Positions 42,499 through 51,078 of a DNA stretch of 64,000 nt are shown here, piece by piece. The first letter of the stretch is position 1; each line of letters starts with the position of its first letter. This stretch comes from Nonomuraea glycinis. GTDB taxonomy: Bacteria > Actinomycetota > Actinomycetes > Streptosporangiales > Streptosporangiaceae. The notes beneath the pieces were generated by a model. It was given only the letters and a program-made list of their open reading frames with translations, was not told the DNA's origin and ran no database searches. Position numbers and translations under genes: made by a program. The DNA is taken from the NCBI RefSeq assembly GCF_014646515.1, contig NZ_BMNK01000002.1:827343-891342 (forward strand), written 5' to 3'.

Positions 42499-43719
42499 TC
42501 AGACCAGCGGGAGGCGGCGTACGCCGGTCATGGTCGGGGTGGGCATGAACTCCACCGGGTCGTCCGGGTCGGTGCGCAGCCGGGTGAAGCGGTCGAGCAG
42601 GATGCCGAGGGCGGTCCTGCCTTCCAGCCGGGCCAAAGGGGCGCCCAGGCAGAAGTGGATGCCGCGGCCGAAGCTGAGATGCGGGTTGGGATCACGGCCG
42701 GGGTCGAAGGCGCCGGGGGCGGGGAACTGCCGGGGGTCCCTGTTGGCCGCGCCCACCCACGTCAGGAGCATCTGGTCGGCCGGCACGGTCACGCCGCCCA
42801 GCTCGACCTCGCGGGTGGTGGAGCGGCCGACAGCGGCGAACGGCGGCAGGTAGCGCAGCGCCTCCTCGATCACGGCCGGGATCGTGGAGCGGTCGGCCCG
42901 GACCAGGTCCTGCTGCTCGGGGAAGGCGTCCAGGCAGAGCACCGTGTTGCCGAGCAGCATCGTCGTGGTGATGTGCCCGGCGAGCAGGAGCACGATCGCG
43001 AAGTTGACCACCTGGTCGTCGGGCAGGCGTTCGCCGTCCATCTCGGCCTCGACCAGCTTGGTGAGCAGGTCGGCGCGCGGCCGGGTTCTGCGCTCCGCGG
43101 CATGTCCGGCGAGATAGTCGGACATTTCCTTCCATGGGCGGAGGGTGGCCTGCAGGTCCACGTCCTGGTCCACGTCCTGGTCCTCGGCCGGCTCGGCGGG
43201 CTCGGCGAGTGAGATCTTGGTGTCGCGCTCGAACAGCGCGTCGGCCCACCGCTTGAACAGGGCCCGATCGCCGCTGGGCACCCCCAGCAACTCGGCGATG
43301 ACGATGACCGGAAGCGGATAGGCCAGATCGGTCACCAGCTCGAACCGGCCGCGCTCGGCCGCCGCGTCGAGCAGCTCGTGGGTGAGGGCGGCGATCCTCG
43401 GCTCGAGATCGGCGACGACCTTCCGGGTGAAGGCGCTGCTGACCAGCTTGCGCAGTTTGCCATGCTCCGGCGGGTCGATCTGAGTGATGAACCCCTCCAT
43501 CGAGAAGTCCTCGCCCCCGGGCATCAGGCTCTTGGGGATCAGGCGCATGGTGTCGGAGGAGAAGGTGGCCGGATCGCTGAAGATGGCCTGCGCTTCCGGA
43601 TAGCCGTACACGTTCCATATGCCGGTCTCGGCGTCGAACTCGACCGGCTGCCCGGATCGCGGGCCGTGCAGCCAGAAGTGCCGCGGGTGAACGTCGTACC
43701 GCTCCACGAAGTCGGCCAT
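42499..43719 (-). CDS. Cytochrome P450 (bacterial class I type)
   Basis: A 406-residue soluble P450. The I-helix reads LLLAGHITTTMLLGN, so the usual acidic residue before the conserved threonine is Ile, a substitution seen in some macrolide-type P450s. The K-helix ExxR is EEALR, and the heme-binding loop FGRGIHFCLGAPLAR has the thiolate Cys. The acidic stretch DQDVDQDVD (about residue 185) is unusual. Partner ferredoxin and reductase genes are not adjacent. GGAGGG precedes the ATG. It follows the 120-residue protein gene by 69 bp on the same strand and may be the last gene of the P47-like operon. It probably hydroxylates or epoxidises a hydrophobic molecule; the substrate is unknown. Confidence 0.92.
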   Translation of the reverse strand: MADFVERYDVHPRHFWLHGPRSGQPVEFDAETGIWNVYGYPEAQAIFSDPATFSSDTMRLIPKSLMPGGEDFSMEGFITQIDPPEHGKLRKLVSSAFTRKVVADLEPRIAALTHELLDAAAERGRFELVTDLAYPLPVIVIAELLGVPSGDRALFKRWADALFERDTKISLAEPAEPAEDQDVDQDVDLQATLRPWKEMSDYLAGHAAERRTRPRADLLTKLVEAEMDGERLPDDQVVNFAIVLLLAGHITTTMLLGNTVLCLDAFPEQQDLVRADRSTIPAVIEEALRYLPPFAAVGRSTTREVELGGVTVPADQMLLTWVGAANRDPRQFPAPGAFDPGRDPNPHLSFGRGIHFCLGAPLARLEGRTALGILLDRFTRLRTDPDDPVEFMPTPTMTGVRRLPLV

Positions 43720-43788
43720 CGCAACCCCCTCCAACCGGTCACACTACGCTCGTCATGTTCCCGTGCAAGGCGCTGCCGCGACCGCGTG

Positions 43789-44151
43789 TCAGCGCCACCC
43801 GTCGAAGAAGTCCGCCGGGAGGTCCGGCAGTGCGCGGTGCAGGGCGGTCACCGGGTCGGTGGTGAAGAGCGCGGTGTTGGCGGGGTCGGCTTCGAGCCAG
43901 CGCATCACCGCGTCGTCACGACCGATGAGCTGCCGCATCCCGGCGCGGATCAGCTCGGCTCGCCGGGGATCGCGCGCCGCGATGTCGGCGAGCACGCCGT
44001 TGTCGGTCGCGGCGGACGCGTTCCCGTCCGCGGCGAGGAACGTCATGGTCGTGGTGACCCCCTCACGCTGTCCGGCCTGCCGCAGGCGGACGAACCGCCG
44101 GTCTGGCGGGACAGCCCTCGTGGCCGGTGACGAAGGGGTCGACGGCTTCAT
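43789..44151 (-). CDS. Small protein of unknown function in the P47-like operon
   Basis: 120 residues. The first ~30 are Pro/Thr/Arg-rich; the remainder is predicted helical, with ADIAARDPRRAELIRAGM, DAVMRWLEADP and the C-terminal DPVTALHRALPDLPADFFDGWR (split here by key residues: DP, AL, LP, FF, W). No signal peptide, membrane segment or cysteine is present and no family is recognised. It begins 26 bp after the third P47-like gene, so it is very likely cotranscribed. It could be a partner or chaperone for the lipid-binding proteins or a precursor peptide; neither is shown. Confidence 0.6.
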   Translation of the reverse strand: MKPSTPSSPATRAVPPDRRFVRLRQAGQREGVTTTMTFLAADGNASAATDNGVLADIAARDPRRAELIRAGMRQLIGRDDAVMRWLEADPANTALFTTDPVTALHRALPDLPADFFDGWR

Positions 44152-44177
44152 GTGCGGTCCTCCGGGGTGCGTTGCGG

Positions 44178-45605
44178 TCAGGTGAAGAGCGGGTCGCCGC
44201 CGAGTTGGAGCGACACATTGAGGCCGGCGTGATCCAGCTTGAAGGCCGAGCCGGCGGTCCACGTGATCGGATCGACGGCGTTGGTCAGCAACAGGCCGAT
44301 CGACGGCGCGTCATCACCGTTGAGCTTCTCGATCAGTGGTGGCGTGATCTGCGAGGCCCCCATGATCAGCCCGATCACCAGACCGCCGACGATCAGCGCC
44401 GCGCCGTCGGTCAGGACGGCGAGCAGCGCCAGGGCGAGGCCGCCGACCAGCAGGATGATGAGCTGGGTGAGGATCGACCCGGGACTCTGGTGGATGTCGT
44501 GGACGATCGCGGGCTGCTGGGTGGCGGTGAACGTCAGCGTCTGCCCGTTGGACGACGTGCCGAGCTCGATCGTGTACCACTGGGTGGAGTCGCAGGTCGC
44601 GGTGATGCCCGCGGCGACCTCCGTGCTCGTGTAGCTGTTCAGGATGAGCGTGCCGCCCTCGGCGGTGACGGTCAGGTTCGTCAGGTACGGCTGATAGGAG
44701 TTGCCGTCCTGCGTCACCGGCGCGAGCGCTATGGACGTGCCCTCGGTGAGATAGAGCTCGGTGGCGTCGGAGTTGAGCAGGAAATTGTCGTCGGTCAGCC
44801 CCGGATAGGTCATCATGATCGCCGGCCGTACGAGGTCGTCCAGCATCCGGGCCTGGGAGACGACGAAGCCGGCGACGCTGCCGGACGGGATGGCGGCCTG
44901 GCTCACCTGCTCGGGCAGGAGGTCGCCGGTGCGTGTCCCCGTCATGCAGAGCACGGCGAGCACGCTGTCCGGCAAGGAGTCGCCGTCGAGATAGGCATAG
45001 GAGGTGTAGTTGGGCGTCACGAAGCCCCACTGCCCCTGGGCGACCATCGGGTTGAGGTCCACGACGGCGAACACGTGCGCGAAGTCGCCGAGGTTGGCCG
45101 TACCCCAGTCCAGAAGCGCCGCGCTCACCAGCGCGCCGCTGACCGTCCCGGGCGCCGGGGTGAGCTGGAGGTCGATGATCGACAGCGGCGGCACCGTCGG
45201 CGACGGGGCGGTGGAGTTGACGATCAGTGCCTGCGGGCTGCCGGTGCAGGACTGCTCCGCCCCGGTGTGCGGGATGTAGTGCAACTCGACTTCCACCACG
45301 GCGTGGCCTTCGTCGAAGGTGAGCTGCTTGCCGGTGCTGGTGTAGGTCAGCACCACCTGGCTGAGCGGCCAGATCATCCGGACCGCCTTGCCGTCGCCGC
45401 CCTGGCACACCTGCCAGGGACCGAACGTGCCCGTCACGCTGAACGTCGGCTCGGTGACGGAGAAGCCGGGCGGCGACGAACCCTCGTCGACGATGGCCTG
45501 GTTCACGTCCGGGATCGGGATCGCGAACGCGGTGTCCCAGCCATAGGTGTAAACGGCCGTGTCGTCGGTGGCGTCGTCGGCCGTGAGGGTGGCGGTCGCG
45601 GTCAT
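44178..45605 (-). CDS. TULIP-superfamily P47-like protein, third in operon
   Basis: 475 residues from an ATG overlapping the previous stop (TGATG); a GTG one codon earlier is an alternative. The P47/OrfX landmarks are all present: YTYGWDTAFAI at the N-terminus, PWQVCQGGDGKAVRM, AHVFAVVDLNP and GFVVSQARMLDD. Two adjoining hydrophobic stretches (about 370-410, LIILLVGGLALALLAVL and IVGGLVIGLIMGA) are strong enough to be a membrane hairpin. P47 and OrfX proteins of clostridial toxin clusters have elongated TULIP folds that bind lipids; how they aid toxicity is not settled. No signal peptide is seen. Function here unknown. Confidence 0.85.
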   Translation of the reverse strand: MTATATLTADDATDDTAVYTYGWDTAFAIPIPDVNQAIVDEGSSPPGFSVTEPTFSVTGTFGPWQVCQGGDGKAVRMIWPLSQVVLTYTSTGKQLTFDEGHAVVEVELHYIPHTGAEQSCTGSPQALIVNSTAPSPTVPPLSIIDLQLTPAPGTVSGALVSAALLDWGTANLGDFAHVFAVVDLNPMVAQGQWGFVTPNYTSYAYLDGDSLPDSVLAVLCMTGTRTGDLLPEQVSQAAIPSGSVAGFVVSQARMLDDLVRPAIMMTYPGLTDDNFLLNSDATELYLTEGTSIALAPVTQDGNSYQPYLTNLTVTAEGGTLILNSYTSTEVAAGITATCDSTQWYTIELGTSSNGQTLTFTATQQPAIVHDIHQSPGSILTQLIILLVGGLALALLAVLTDGAALIVGGLVIGLIMGASQITPPLIEKLNGDDAPSIGLLLTNAVDPITWTAGSAFKLDHAGLNVSLQLGGDPLFT

Positions 45606-47719
45606 CACTGGGTGACCGTGAGGCCGACCTGGAGCGATCCCGCCAGCGACGCGCTCTGCAGCGTGTAGCCAGGGGTGCTCGGCCAGCTGTAGGGCGCGAT
45701 GGCCAGGTCCGCGAAGTCATCGAAACCGGGCACGTTCTGCCATTGCTGGTTGGCGGCGTTCTCGATGATCGCCGAGATCGTCTGGTCGCCGCCCACCACG
45801 GCCCCGGCGAGGGCGGCCAACGTCCCGACGAACTTCCACTTCGGGGTGGCGAAGGCGTTCTTGATGTTGGTCAGCTTGCCGTTGGACTGGTCCGCGGCCT
45901 TGCCGGCCGCGTCCTGGGCGTCCTGCTCGGTCGATGCGGGGTTGTCCTCCTCGATCTGCGAGAACGTCTCCATCTCGATCACGGCGTCGCCGGCGTCATC
46001 GCTCAGCTGAGTGATCTCCGCGCCGGCACTCAGGCCCTCGATGATCGGGCCCGCGACGGCGACGAGGGAGAGCACGCCGGTCACCGCTCCCTCGACGATC
46101 TCACGGGTGATGGCCTCCTTCGTCTTCGTCACGTTCACGGTGAGGTTCTTGCCGGAGTTCGGCTGGAACCAGAAGATCTGCTTGCCGTCCTGCTGCTGCA
46201 GTTGGAGCTGGACCTGCTCCAGGTAGGTGGTGTGGACGTCGTAGCTGGAGCTGTAGGAGTAGAGCAGGTTGACGAACTGGATCTCGACGTAGGTGTGCAC
46301 CAGGCTCATCGTGAAGTCGCCCGCCGCGATGTTCACGATGGTCGCCTCGTAGACGTCGAGGTCGCTGCCGTCCAGGTCGAGGATGTACTCCGAGCTGCCC
46401 TGGCTGAGCAGCCACTGACTGCCCTGGGCGGTCACCGACACGGTGTACCCGGAGACGTAGACGCCGACCAGCTGGAGGGCGTTGACCAGGTCCTGCGACA
46501 ACGTGCCCTGGTCGAGCTGCGCCGGGAAGCCGCCGGCGGGGATCGAGCCCAGGTTCTTGTTGTCCATCATGAACTTGCCCCACACGAGATCCGTGCTGTT
46601 CGTCACCGTGAGGCCGTCGTTGCCGATGGTGAAGCTGCTCGCCGGGGCGCCGTTGAAGATGTTCACGGCGCCCGCCAGCAGCATGTTGCGCATGAACATC
46701 GGTCCGCTGATGAGGAAGCCGGCCTGCGCGGGAGCGGGCGGGATGGCGTACGGGGAGACCTGGTGGTTGTCGGACGGCGGGTGCCCGAGAGCCATGGTCA
46801 GCACCCCGAACACGCTGGAGTCCATGGTGCCCTGGTCGGTGACGGCATAGCTGGTGGCCGTCGGCTTCATCCAGGCGTAGTTGCCGTCGCCGGACAGGAC
46901 GGGGGCGAGGTCGAGCGAGGCGAAGACGTGGTTGAACTCGCCGATGTTCGTGTTGAACCAGCTGCTCAGCAGGTCGGGCAGGACGGCGGCGGCGATCCCG
47001 GTGGACGGGTTGTTCACGATCGTGATGATGCTGACGGCGGGTTCGTCCTCGGACGCGGCTGCGGCCAGCGCCTGCAGATCGTTCAGCCAGTTCTGCTGGA
47101 ACTGGTAGACGTCCAGGAACTCGTTGTTGTACTTGTCCGTGGAGTGGAAGATGTAGAAGTTCTGCGTGCCGTCCGTGATGAGCCACTCCTCGCCGGGCTG
47201 CACGGCCAGCGCGGTGGCGGCGGACGAGAGGGTCATGGCGTTGGCCGTGAACGCGCTCCGCAGCGTGGCGTCGATCGTGTTCCGGTCGAGGTCGGCCTTG
47301 ATCGTGTCCACCTGGGACTGGTCGTTGATCACGAAGAAGAACTGGTCGGGGTCGGGCACCCACTGCATCCCGATCTCGATGACGACCTGGCAGTTCTTCC
47401 CGTCGAAGGAGATCTGCTGGCCGCCGGCGTTGTAGACACCGGACACCACGGGGCAGGCCATGCGGATGTTCTTACCGTCGCCGCCCACGGTGAGCTGCCA
47501 GGGACCGAGGACGGCGTCGAGGTTGTATGTGGGATCGTCGCTGGCGGCCTGCACCAGATTCTTCGCCCCCGAGCTGATATTCGGCCAGGCGTTGGTTATG
47601 GCGGTGTTGGCATGGGTGAAATTGATGGCGAAGGCCGTGTCCCAGCCATAGGTGTCCGCATCGTTGCCGTCGGCGCCGGTCGTGGCCGATCGCCTCTGCG
47701 CTCTGATATCCGTGCTCAT
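45605..47719 (-). CDS. TULIP-superfamily P47-like protein, second and largest in operon
   Basis: 704 residues, considerably longer than clostridial P47. Landmarks are DTYGWDTAFAI (about 22-32), LGPWQLTVGGDGKNIRM, NHVFASLDLAP and GFLISGPMFMRNMLL. An insertion of about 60 residues (YIFHSTDKYNNEFL to QALAAAASEDEP) follows the first sheet region, and the C-terminal half contains a Gly/Ala-rich, hydrophobic helical segment (VTGVLSLVAVAGPIIEGLSAG and FVGTLAALAGAVVGG) with an acidic linker between. GAGG precedes the ATG. The tandem arrangement with two homologues suggests a hetero-oligomer or sequential lipid-handling set. Confidence 0.85.
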   Translation of the reverse strand: MSTDIRAQRRSATTGADGNDADTYGWDTAFAINFTHANTAITNAWPNISSGAKNLVQAASDDPTYNLDAVLGPWQLTVGGDGKNIRMACPVVSGVYNAGGQQISFDGKNCQVVIEIGMQWVPDPDQFFFVINDQSQVDTIKADLDRNTIDATLRSAFTANAMTLSSAATALAVQPGEEWLITDGTQNFYIFHSTDKYNNEFLDVYQFQQNWLNDLQALAAAASEDEPAVSIITIVNNPSTGIAAAVLPDLLSSWFNTNIGEFNHVFASLDLAPVLSGDGNYAWMKPTATSYAVTDQGTMDSSVFGVLTMALGHPPSDNHQVSPYAIPPAPAQAGFLISGPMFMRNMLLAGAVNIFNGAPASSFTIGNDGLTVTNSTDLVWGKFMMDNKNLGSIPAGGFPAQLDQGTLSQDLVNALQLVGVYVSGYTVSVTAQGSQWLLSQGSSEYILDLDGSDLDVYEATIVNIAAGDFTMSLVHTYVEIQFVNLLYSYSSSYDVHTTYLEQVQLQLQQQDGKQIFWFQPNSGKNLTVNVTKTKEAITREIVEGAVTGVLSLVAVAGPIIEGLSAGAEITQLSDDAGDAVIEMETFSQIEEDNPASTEQDAQDAAGKAADQSNGKLTNIKNAFATPKWKFVGTLAALAGAVVGGDQTISAIIENAANQQWQNVPGFDDFADLAIAPYSWPSTPGYTLQSASLAGSLQVGLTVTQ

Positions 47720-47754
47720 GGTGCTGCCTCATTCTTTATTTACGGGTTCTTCGT

Positions 47755-49107
47755 TCACGTGCTGGAGATCGTGAGGTTGCCGGCGATGAACACTGATTCG
47801 CTCATGCCCACGGCGGACGGAGTGAGATTCTGGCCGTTCTCGGTCCAGGCGATGACCTGGCCGAGGTTCATGACGGCGCCGCCGGTGGCGGCCTGCAGGT
47901 CGTTGTCGATGGTGGACATACCGACGTTCTGCGCCTGGTCGCCATATTTCTCGACACACTCGTAGATGGCGTCGGCGAGCCCGGCGGCATCCGTGATGCC
48001 GAGGACGACGAGAAGGACCCAGTCGTACCAGGGGATGGTGGAGTCCTGCTGCTCGGTGGGGTGGGGATCGACGGCGAACGTGATGTCGGTGCCGTCGTAG
48101 CTCAGCGGGTTGACCGTGGTCAGCGACCAGGTGTAGCCGGCGTCCGGCAGATCGGCGAGCCCGAACAGGAACGTCAGCGGACCGCCGCCCGACGAGCTCG
48201 TGGCCAGGCCGTCCCCCGAAGGGCTCGGGCTGAGCGTGTAGGAGTCGACCGTGACCGTGCTGACGTCGAAGTCTCCGGCACTGGCGATCGAGGCCCGATC
48301 GTCCGCGGACGTGAGCTGGAACTTCCCGCTGGGGAACGTCGACTGGACGGCAGGCAGCACGACATTCTCGAAGAACGCCGGCTGCGAGATCAGCACCACG
48401 CTGTTCGCCGCGGGTTGCAGGGCGGAGGGGTCGAAGGAGGGCTGGGACGGGAAGGCGGCGCCGTCGGTCAGCATGCACAGGAAGCACAGGACGCCGGTGC
48501 CGTCACTGCCCTGGGAGACGAAGTACTGCCATTCACCCGGGCTGAGCCACGAGGCCAGATCCGCCGGCGCGGGGTTCACGGTGGCGAAGATGTAGGCGAC
48601 CTTGTCCCGGTTCGCGAACAGTGCTTCGGTCATGAACTCCGACAGGATGCCCGTGGCCATCGCGTCCAGCCGGCCCTCGGGATCGTGCACCTGCAGCGTC
48701 GCGACGTAGCCGGGATTGTTCTGGTCCGAGCTGGGATCCGGATTGAAGGTCAGATGGGTCTCGTCACCGCTTCCCCTGGCCACCGCCTGGTCACCCGTGC
48801 CGACCCAGCCGAGCGTGATCTGCATCTCCGGCGTCACGCCGCCGAGGTCGTAGGTGCCGGTGATCGCGCCGCCCGCCATCGACAGCGATCCCTGGGCGAT
48901 GGGGATGTTGAGATTGATCAGCGAGTTCTGCCCGCCCACCATCTGCCAGGGCGCGAGCTGGGCGTTCAGCGTGATCGTCGACCCGCTGTCCGGGTCCACC
49001 GCCGAATAGTCGATGCTCTGGTCGACGTTCTTGAGATTGCTGTTCAGAATGGCGTTGACCATGTCGACGGTCAACGCGAAAACATAGTCATAGCCGTACG
49101 TCTTCAT
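47755..49107 (-). CDS. TULIP-superfamily P47-like protein, first in operon
   Basis: 450 residues, close to clostridial P47 in size. It begins MKTYGYDYVFALTVDMVNAIL, as P47 proteins do, and has APWQMVGGQNSLINLNIPI, VAYIFATVNPAP, WLSPGEWQYF and VVLISQPAFFENVVLP, which line up segment by segment with the clostridial family. A hydrophobic helix (WVLLVVLGITDAAGLADAI) lies near 365-385. No export signal is visible. A GGAGG ribosome site stands 9 nt before the ATG. It is the promoter-proximal gene of the leftward operon and is divergent from the C1/SAM cassette. Confidence 0.88.
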   Translation of the reverse strand: MKTYGYDYVFALTVDMVNAILNSNLKNVDQSIDYSAVDPDSGSTITLNAQLAPWQMVGGQNSLINLNIPIAQGSLSMAGGAITGTYDLGGVTPEMQITLGWVGTGDQAVARGSGDETHLTFNPDPSSDQNNPGYVATLQVHDPEGRLDAMATGILSEFMTEALFANRDKVAYIFATVNPAPADLASWLSPGEWQYFVSQGSDGTGVLCFLCMLTDGAAFPSQPSFDPSALQPAANSVVLISQPAFFENVVLPAVQSTFPSGKFQLTSADDRASIASAGDFDVSTVTVDSYTLSPSPSGDGLATSSSGGGPLTFLFGLADLPDAGYTWSLTTVNPLSYDGTDITFAVDPHPTEQQDSTIPWYDWVLLVVLGITDAAGLADAIYECVEKYGDQAQNVGMSTIDNDLQAATGGAVMNLGQVIAWTENGQNLTPSAVGMSESVFIAGNLTISST

Positions 49108-49534
49108 CAGCGAAAGCCTCCGGTGTCACCGCTGCACGCTGGATCCTGCGTCAGCAGCGCCGAATGGGCTTCGCGCGGCCGGGCGGGGACACCGAATTCT
49201 GGAGAGTGGCGTCATAGGCGCATTCCAGTTGTGCCACGGCACGGCGGAAGACAAAGCCGCCGGCGCGCAAAGTTACGGTGCTCATGGCAGGCCGCTCATT
49301 GACCGTGGCCCGGCCGGCCCGCCGAGATCGTGATGGGGGCCGTGGCCACGGTGCTCGGCTCCGGAGCGGGGGAGCCGGGCGTGGTTGTGGGTCATCACAA
49401 TGAACGTCCCCTCAGTGTTGGTGCGCGGGCCTAAGACTTGCGTTGAGCGCTCTGGCAGCCTCGATCTCAGCGGTTGACCGCGATCCGGCTGCACTCGGGC
49501 CGCGTCGGCGGCCGCTCATCCAGAGGGAGTGATC
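49108..49534. promoter_or_regulatory. Divergent control region between the P47-like operon and the C1/SAM cassette
   Basis: This 427-bp gap must carry promoters for both divergent operons. GCGGT-TG-ACCGC at 49470-49481 is a perfect short palindrome about 54 bp upstream of the rightward operon. A 44-codon minus-strand open frame at 49151-49285 lacks a ribosome site. No riboswitch-like folding was recognised by eye. Confidence 0.45.
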
Positions 49535-50086
49535 GTGGGCGTCGACGAGCAGCGTGTGCCTGGTGGTGGCTGGCCCCGGCCCGTGGTTCCCCGGATCGGG
49601 GCTCGGGTCAGCTACGCCCTGCACCATCTCCTCGCCGCCAAGCCCGCGTACCGGCGGTTAGGCGCCTGGCTCGAACGCCGGCGGCCGGCCTACCGGTGGT
49701 TCACCTGGGCGGAGCGGGTGACGAAGGAGCAGCTGTACGGATGCCGCATGTGCGGCCAGTGCGCGTTGCCCGACACCGGCTACACCTGCCCGATGACCTG
49801 CCCGAAGCAGCTGCGCAACGGCCCCTGCGGCGGGGTGTCCGCCGAGGGCCGCTGCGAGGTCCATCCTGAGCTGGTCTGCGTCTGGGTGACCGCGATCGAG
49901 CGGGCGCAGGACGCGGGGCACGGCGCCGACCTGGACCTGCTGCAGCGCCCGGTCGATCACCGCGAATGGGACCGCAGCTCGTGGGTGAACTACTGGCAGG
50001 GGCGGGACGACGGCCTGGGCATCGCGCCCAGCGAGGACGACCCCCGCCCGCTGCTCCGCCGCGAGCTGGGGCTGAGACCGCGATGA
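49535..50086 (+). CDS. MetV-like cysteine-rich protein (MTHFR C-terminal domain family)
   Basis: 183 residues from a GTG at 49535, for which AGAGGGAG is well placed; a GTG at 49529 is too close to it. The second half has the family's cysteine pattern: YGCRMCGQCALPDTGYTCPMTCPK, then NGPCGG and GRCEV (given as segments C-x2-C-x2-C, C-x3-C, PCGG, C). In acetogens the related MetV partners MetF and binds an iron-sulfur cluster. Here it directly precedes metF with an ATGA overlap, so a two-subunit methylenetetrahydrofolate reductase is likely. Confidence 0.82.
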   Translation: MGVDEQRVPGGGWPRPVVPRIGARVSYALHHLLAAKPAYRRLGAWLERRRPAYRWFTWAERVTKEQLYGCRMCGQCALPDTGYTCPMTCPKQLRNGPCGGVSAEGRCEVHPELVCVWVTAIERAQDAGHGADLDLLQRPVDHREWDRSSWVNYWQGRDDGLGIAPSEDDPRPLLRRELGLRPR

Positions 50087-51078
50087 GCGGGCTGCCCGGG
50101 GTTGAGGCCCCGATGAGCGGGCTGCGTGGCGCGTTCGCGGCCGGTAGGTTCGCCGTCACCGCCGAGATCGGCCCGCCGAGAGGGGCCGACGCGGAGGCGA
50201 TCACGCGTAAGGCGGATCACCTGCGCGGCTGGGTCGACGCCGCGAACGTCACCGACAACCAGGGCGCGAACGTCCGCATGTCCAGCCTGGCCGGCAGCCT
50301 GCTCGCCCAGCGCGCCGGCGTCGAGCCGGTGATGCAGCTGACCTGCCGCGACCGTAACCGGATGGCCCTGCAGTCGGACCTGCTCGCGGCGGGCGCCCTC
50401 GGCATCCCGAACGTGCTGCTGCTGACCGGCGACCATCCCCGCTTCGGCGACCATCCCGAGGCCAAGCCGGTCTTCGACCTCGACGGGGTGCAGCTCGTCT
50501 GGACCGCGCGCACCCTGCGGGACGACGGCGTGCTCATGTCCGGCAAGGCCGTCTCACCACGCCCGGCCTGGCTGATCGGCACGGTCGAGAACCCGTTCGC
50601 GCCCCCGCTGACCTTCCGGGCCCGCCGGCTGGCGAAGAAGGTGGCCGCGGGCGCGGAGTTCGTCCAGACGCAGTACGTCTTCGACTTCGAGGTGTTCGAG
50701 CGCTGGATGGCGAGCCTGCGGGATCTCGGCGTCACCGAACACTGCAAGATCATCGCCGGCGTCGGCCCGATCCGCTCGCTGCGCGCCCTGGACTTCATGC
50801 GCACCGCCGTGCCCGGCGTGCACGTTCCCGACGAGCTCGACCGGAGGCTGCGCGGGGTGCCCGCCGGCCGGGTCGAGGAGGAGGGGATCGAGGTGTGCGT
50901 GGAGGCCGTACAGCGCCTCGCCACGATCCCCGGCGTCGCGGGCGTGCACCTCATGGCGCTCGGCTTCGAGCACGGCGTGCCCGACATCCTGCGGCGGGCC
51001 GGGATCCCCCGGCCGCCGACCGTGCTTCCCGACCACAACCGCCACCACCCGATGGAGGGCATCGGTCATGCTCGTTGA
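50083..51078 (+). CDS. metF: Methylenetetrahydrofolate reductase
   Basis: A 331-residue TIM-barrel flavoprotein. The catalytic Glu is in VTAEIGPPRG, folate and FAD contacts are in NVTDNQGANVRMS, LTCRDRNR, NVLLLTGDHP and GAEFVQTQYVFD. It reduces 5,10-methylene- to 5-methyl-tetrahydrofolate, the methyl donor for methionine synthase. The start overlaps the metV-like stop. The first codons repeat the string ATGAGCGGGCTG twice, so an ATG ten codons in (50113) is a possible alternative. The stop overlaps the methyltransferase start. Confidence 0.93.
   Translation: MSGLPGVEAPMSGLRGAFAAGRFAVTAEIGPPRGADAEAITRKADHLRGWVDAANVTDNQGANVRMSSLAGSLLAQRAGVEPVMQLTCRDRNRMALQSDLLAAGALGIPNVLLLTGDHPRFGDHPEAKPVFDLDGVQLVWTARTLRDDGVLMSGKAVSPRPAWLIGTVENPFAPPLTFRARRLAKKVAAGAEFVQTQYVFDFEVFERWMASLRDLGVTEHCKIIAGVGPIRSLRALDFMRTAVPGVHVPDELDRRLRGVPAGRVEEEGIEVCVEAVQRLATIPGVAGVHLMALGFEHGVPDILRRAGIPRPPTVLPDHNRHHPMEGIGHAR

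Noticed and set aside
42499..49107. A clostridial-type neurotoxin cluster
   Set aside because: No neurotoxin, NTNH, zinc-protease (HExxH) light-chain or OrfX1-like gene is visible around the P47-like genes, so the shared family does not imply a toxin locus.
49151..49285. A 44-codon minus-strand frame ahead of the first P47-like gene
   Set aside because: No ribosome site, arginine-rich, no protein-like pattern; treated as non-coding leader.
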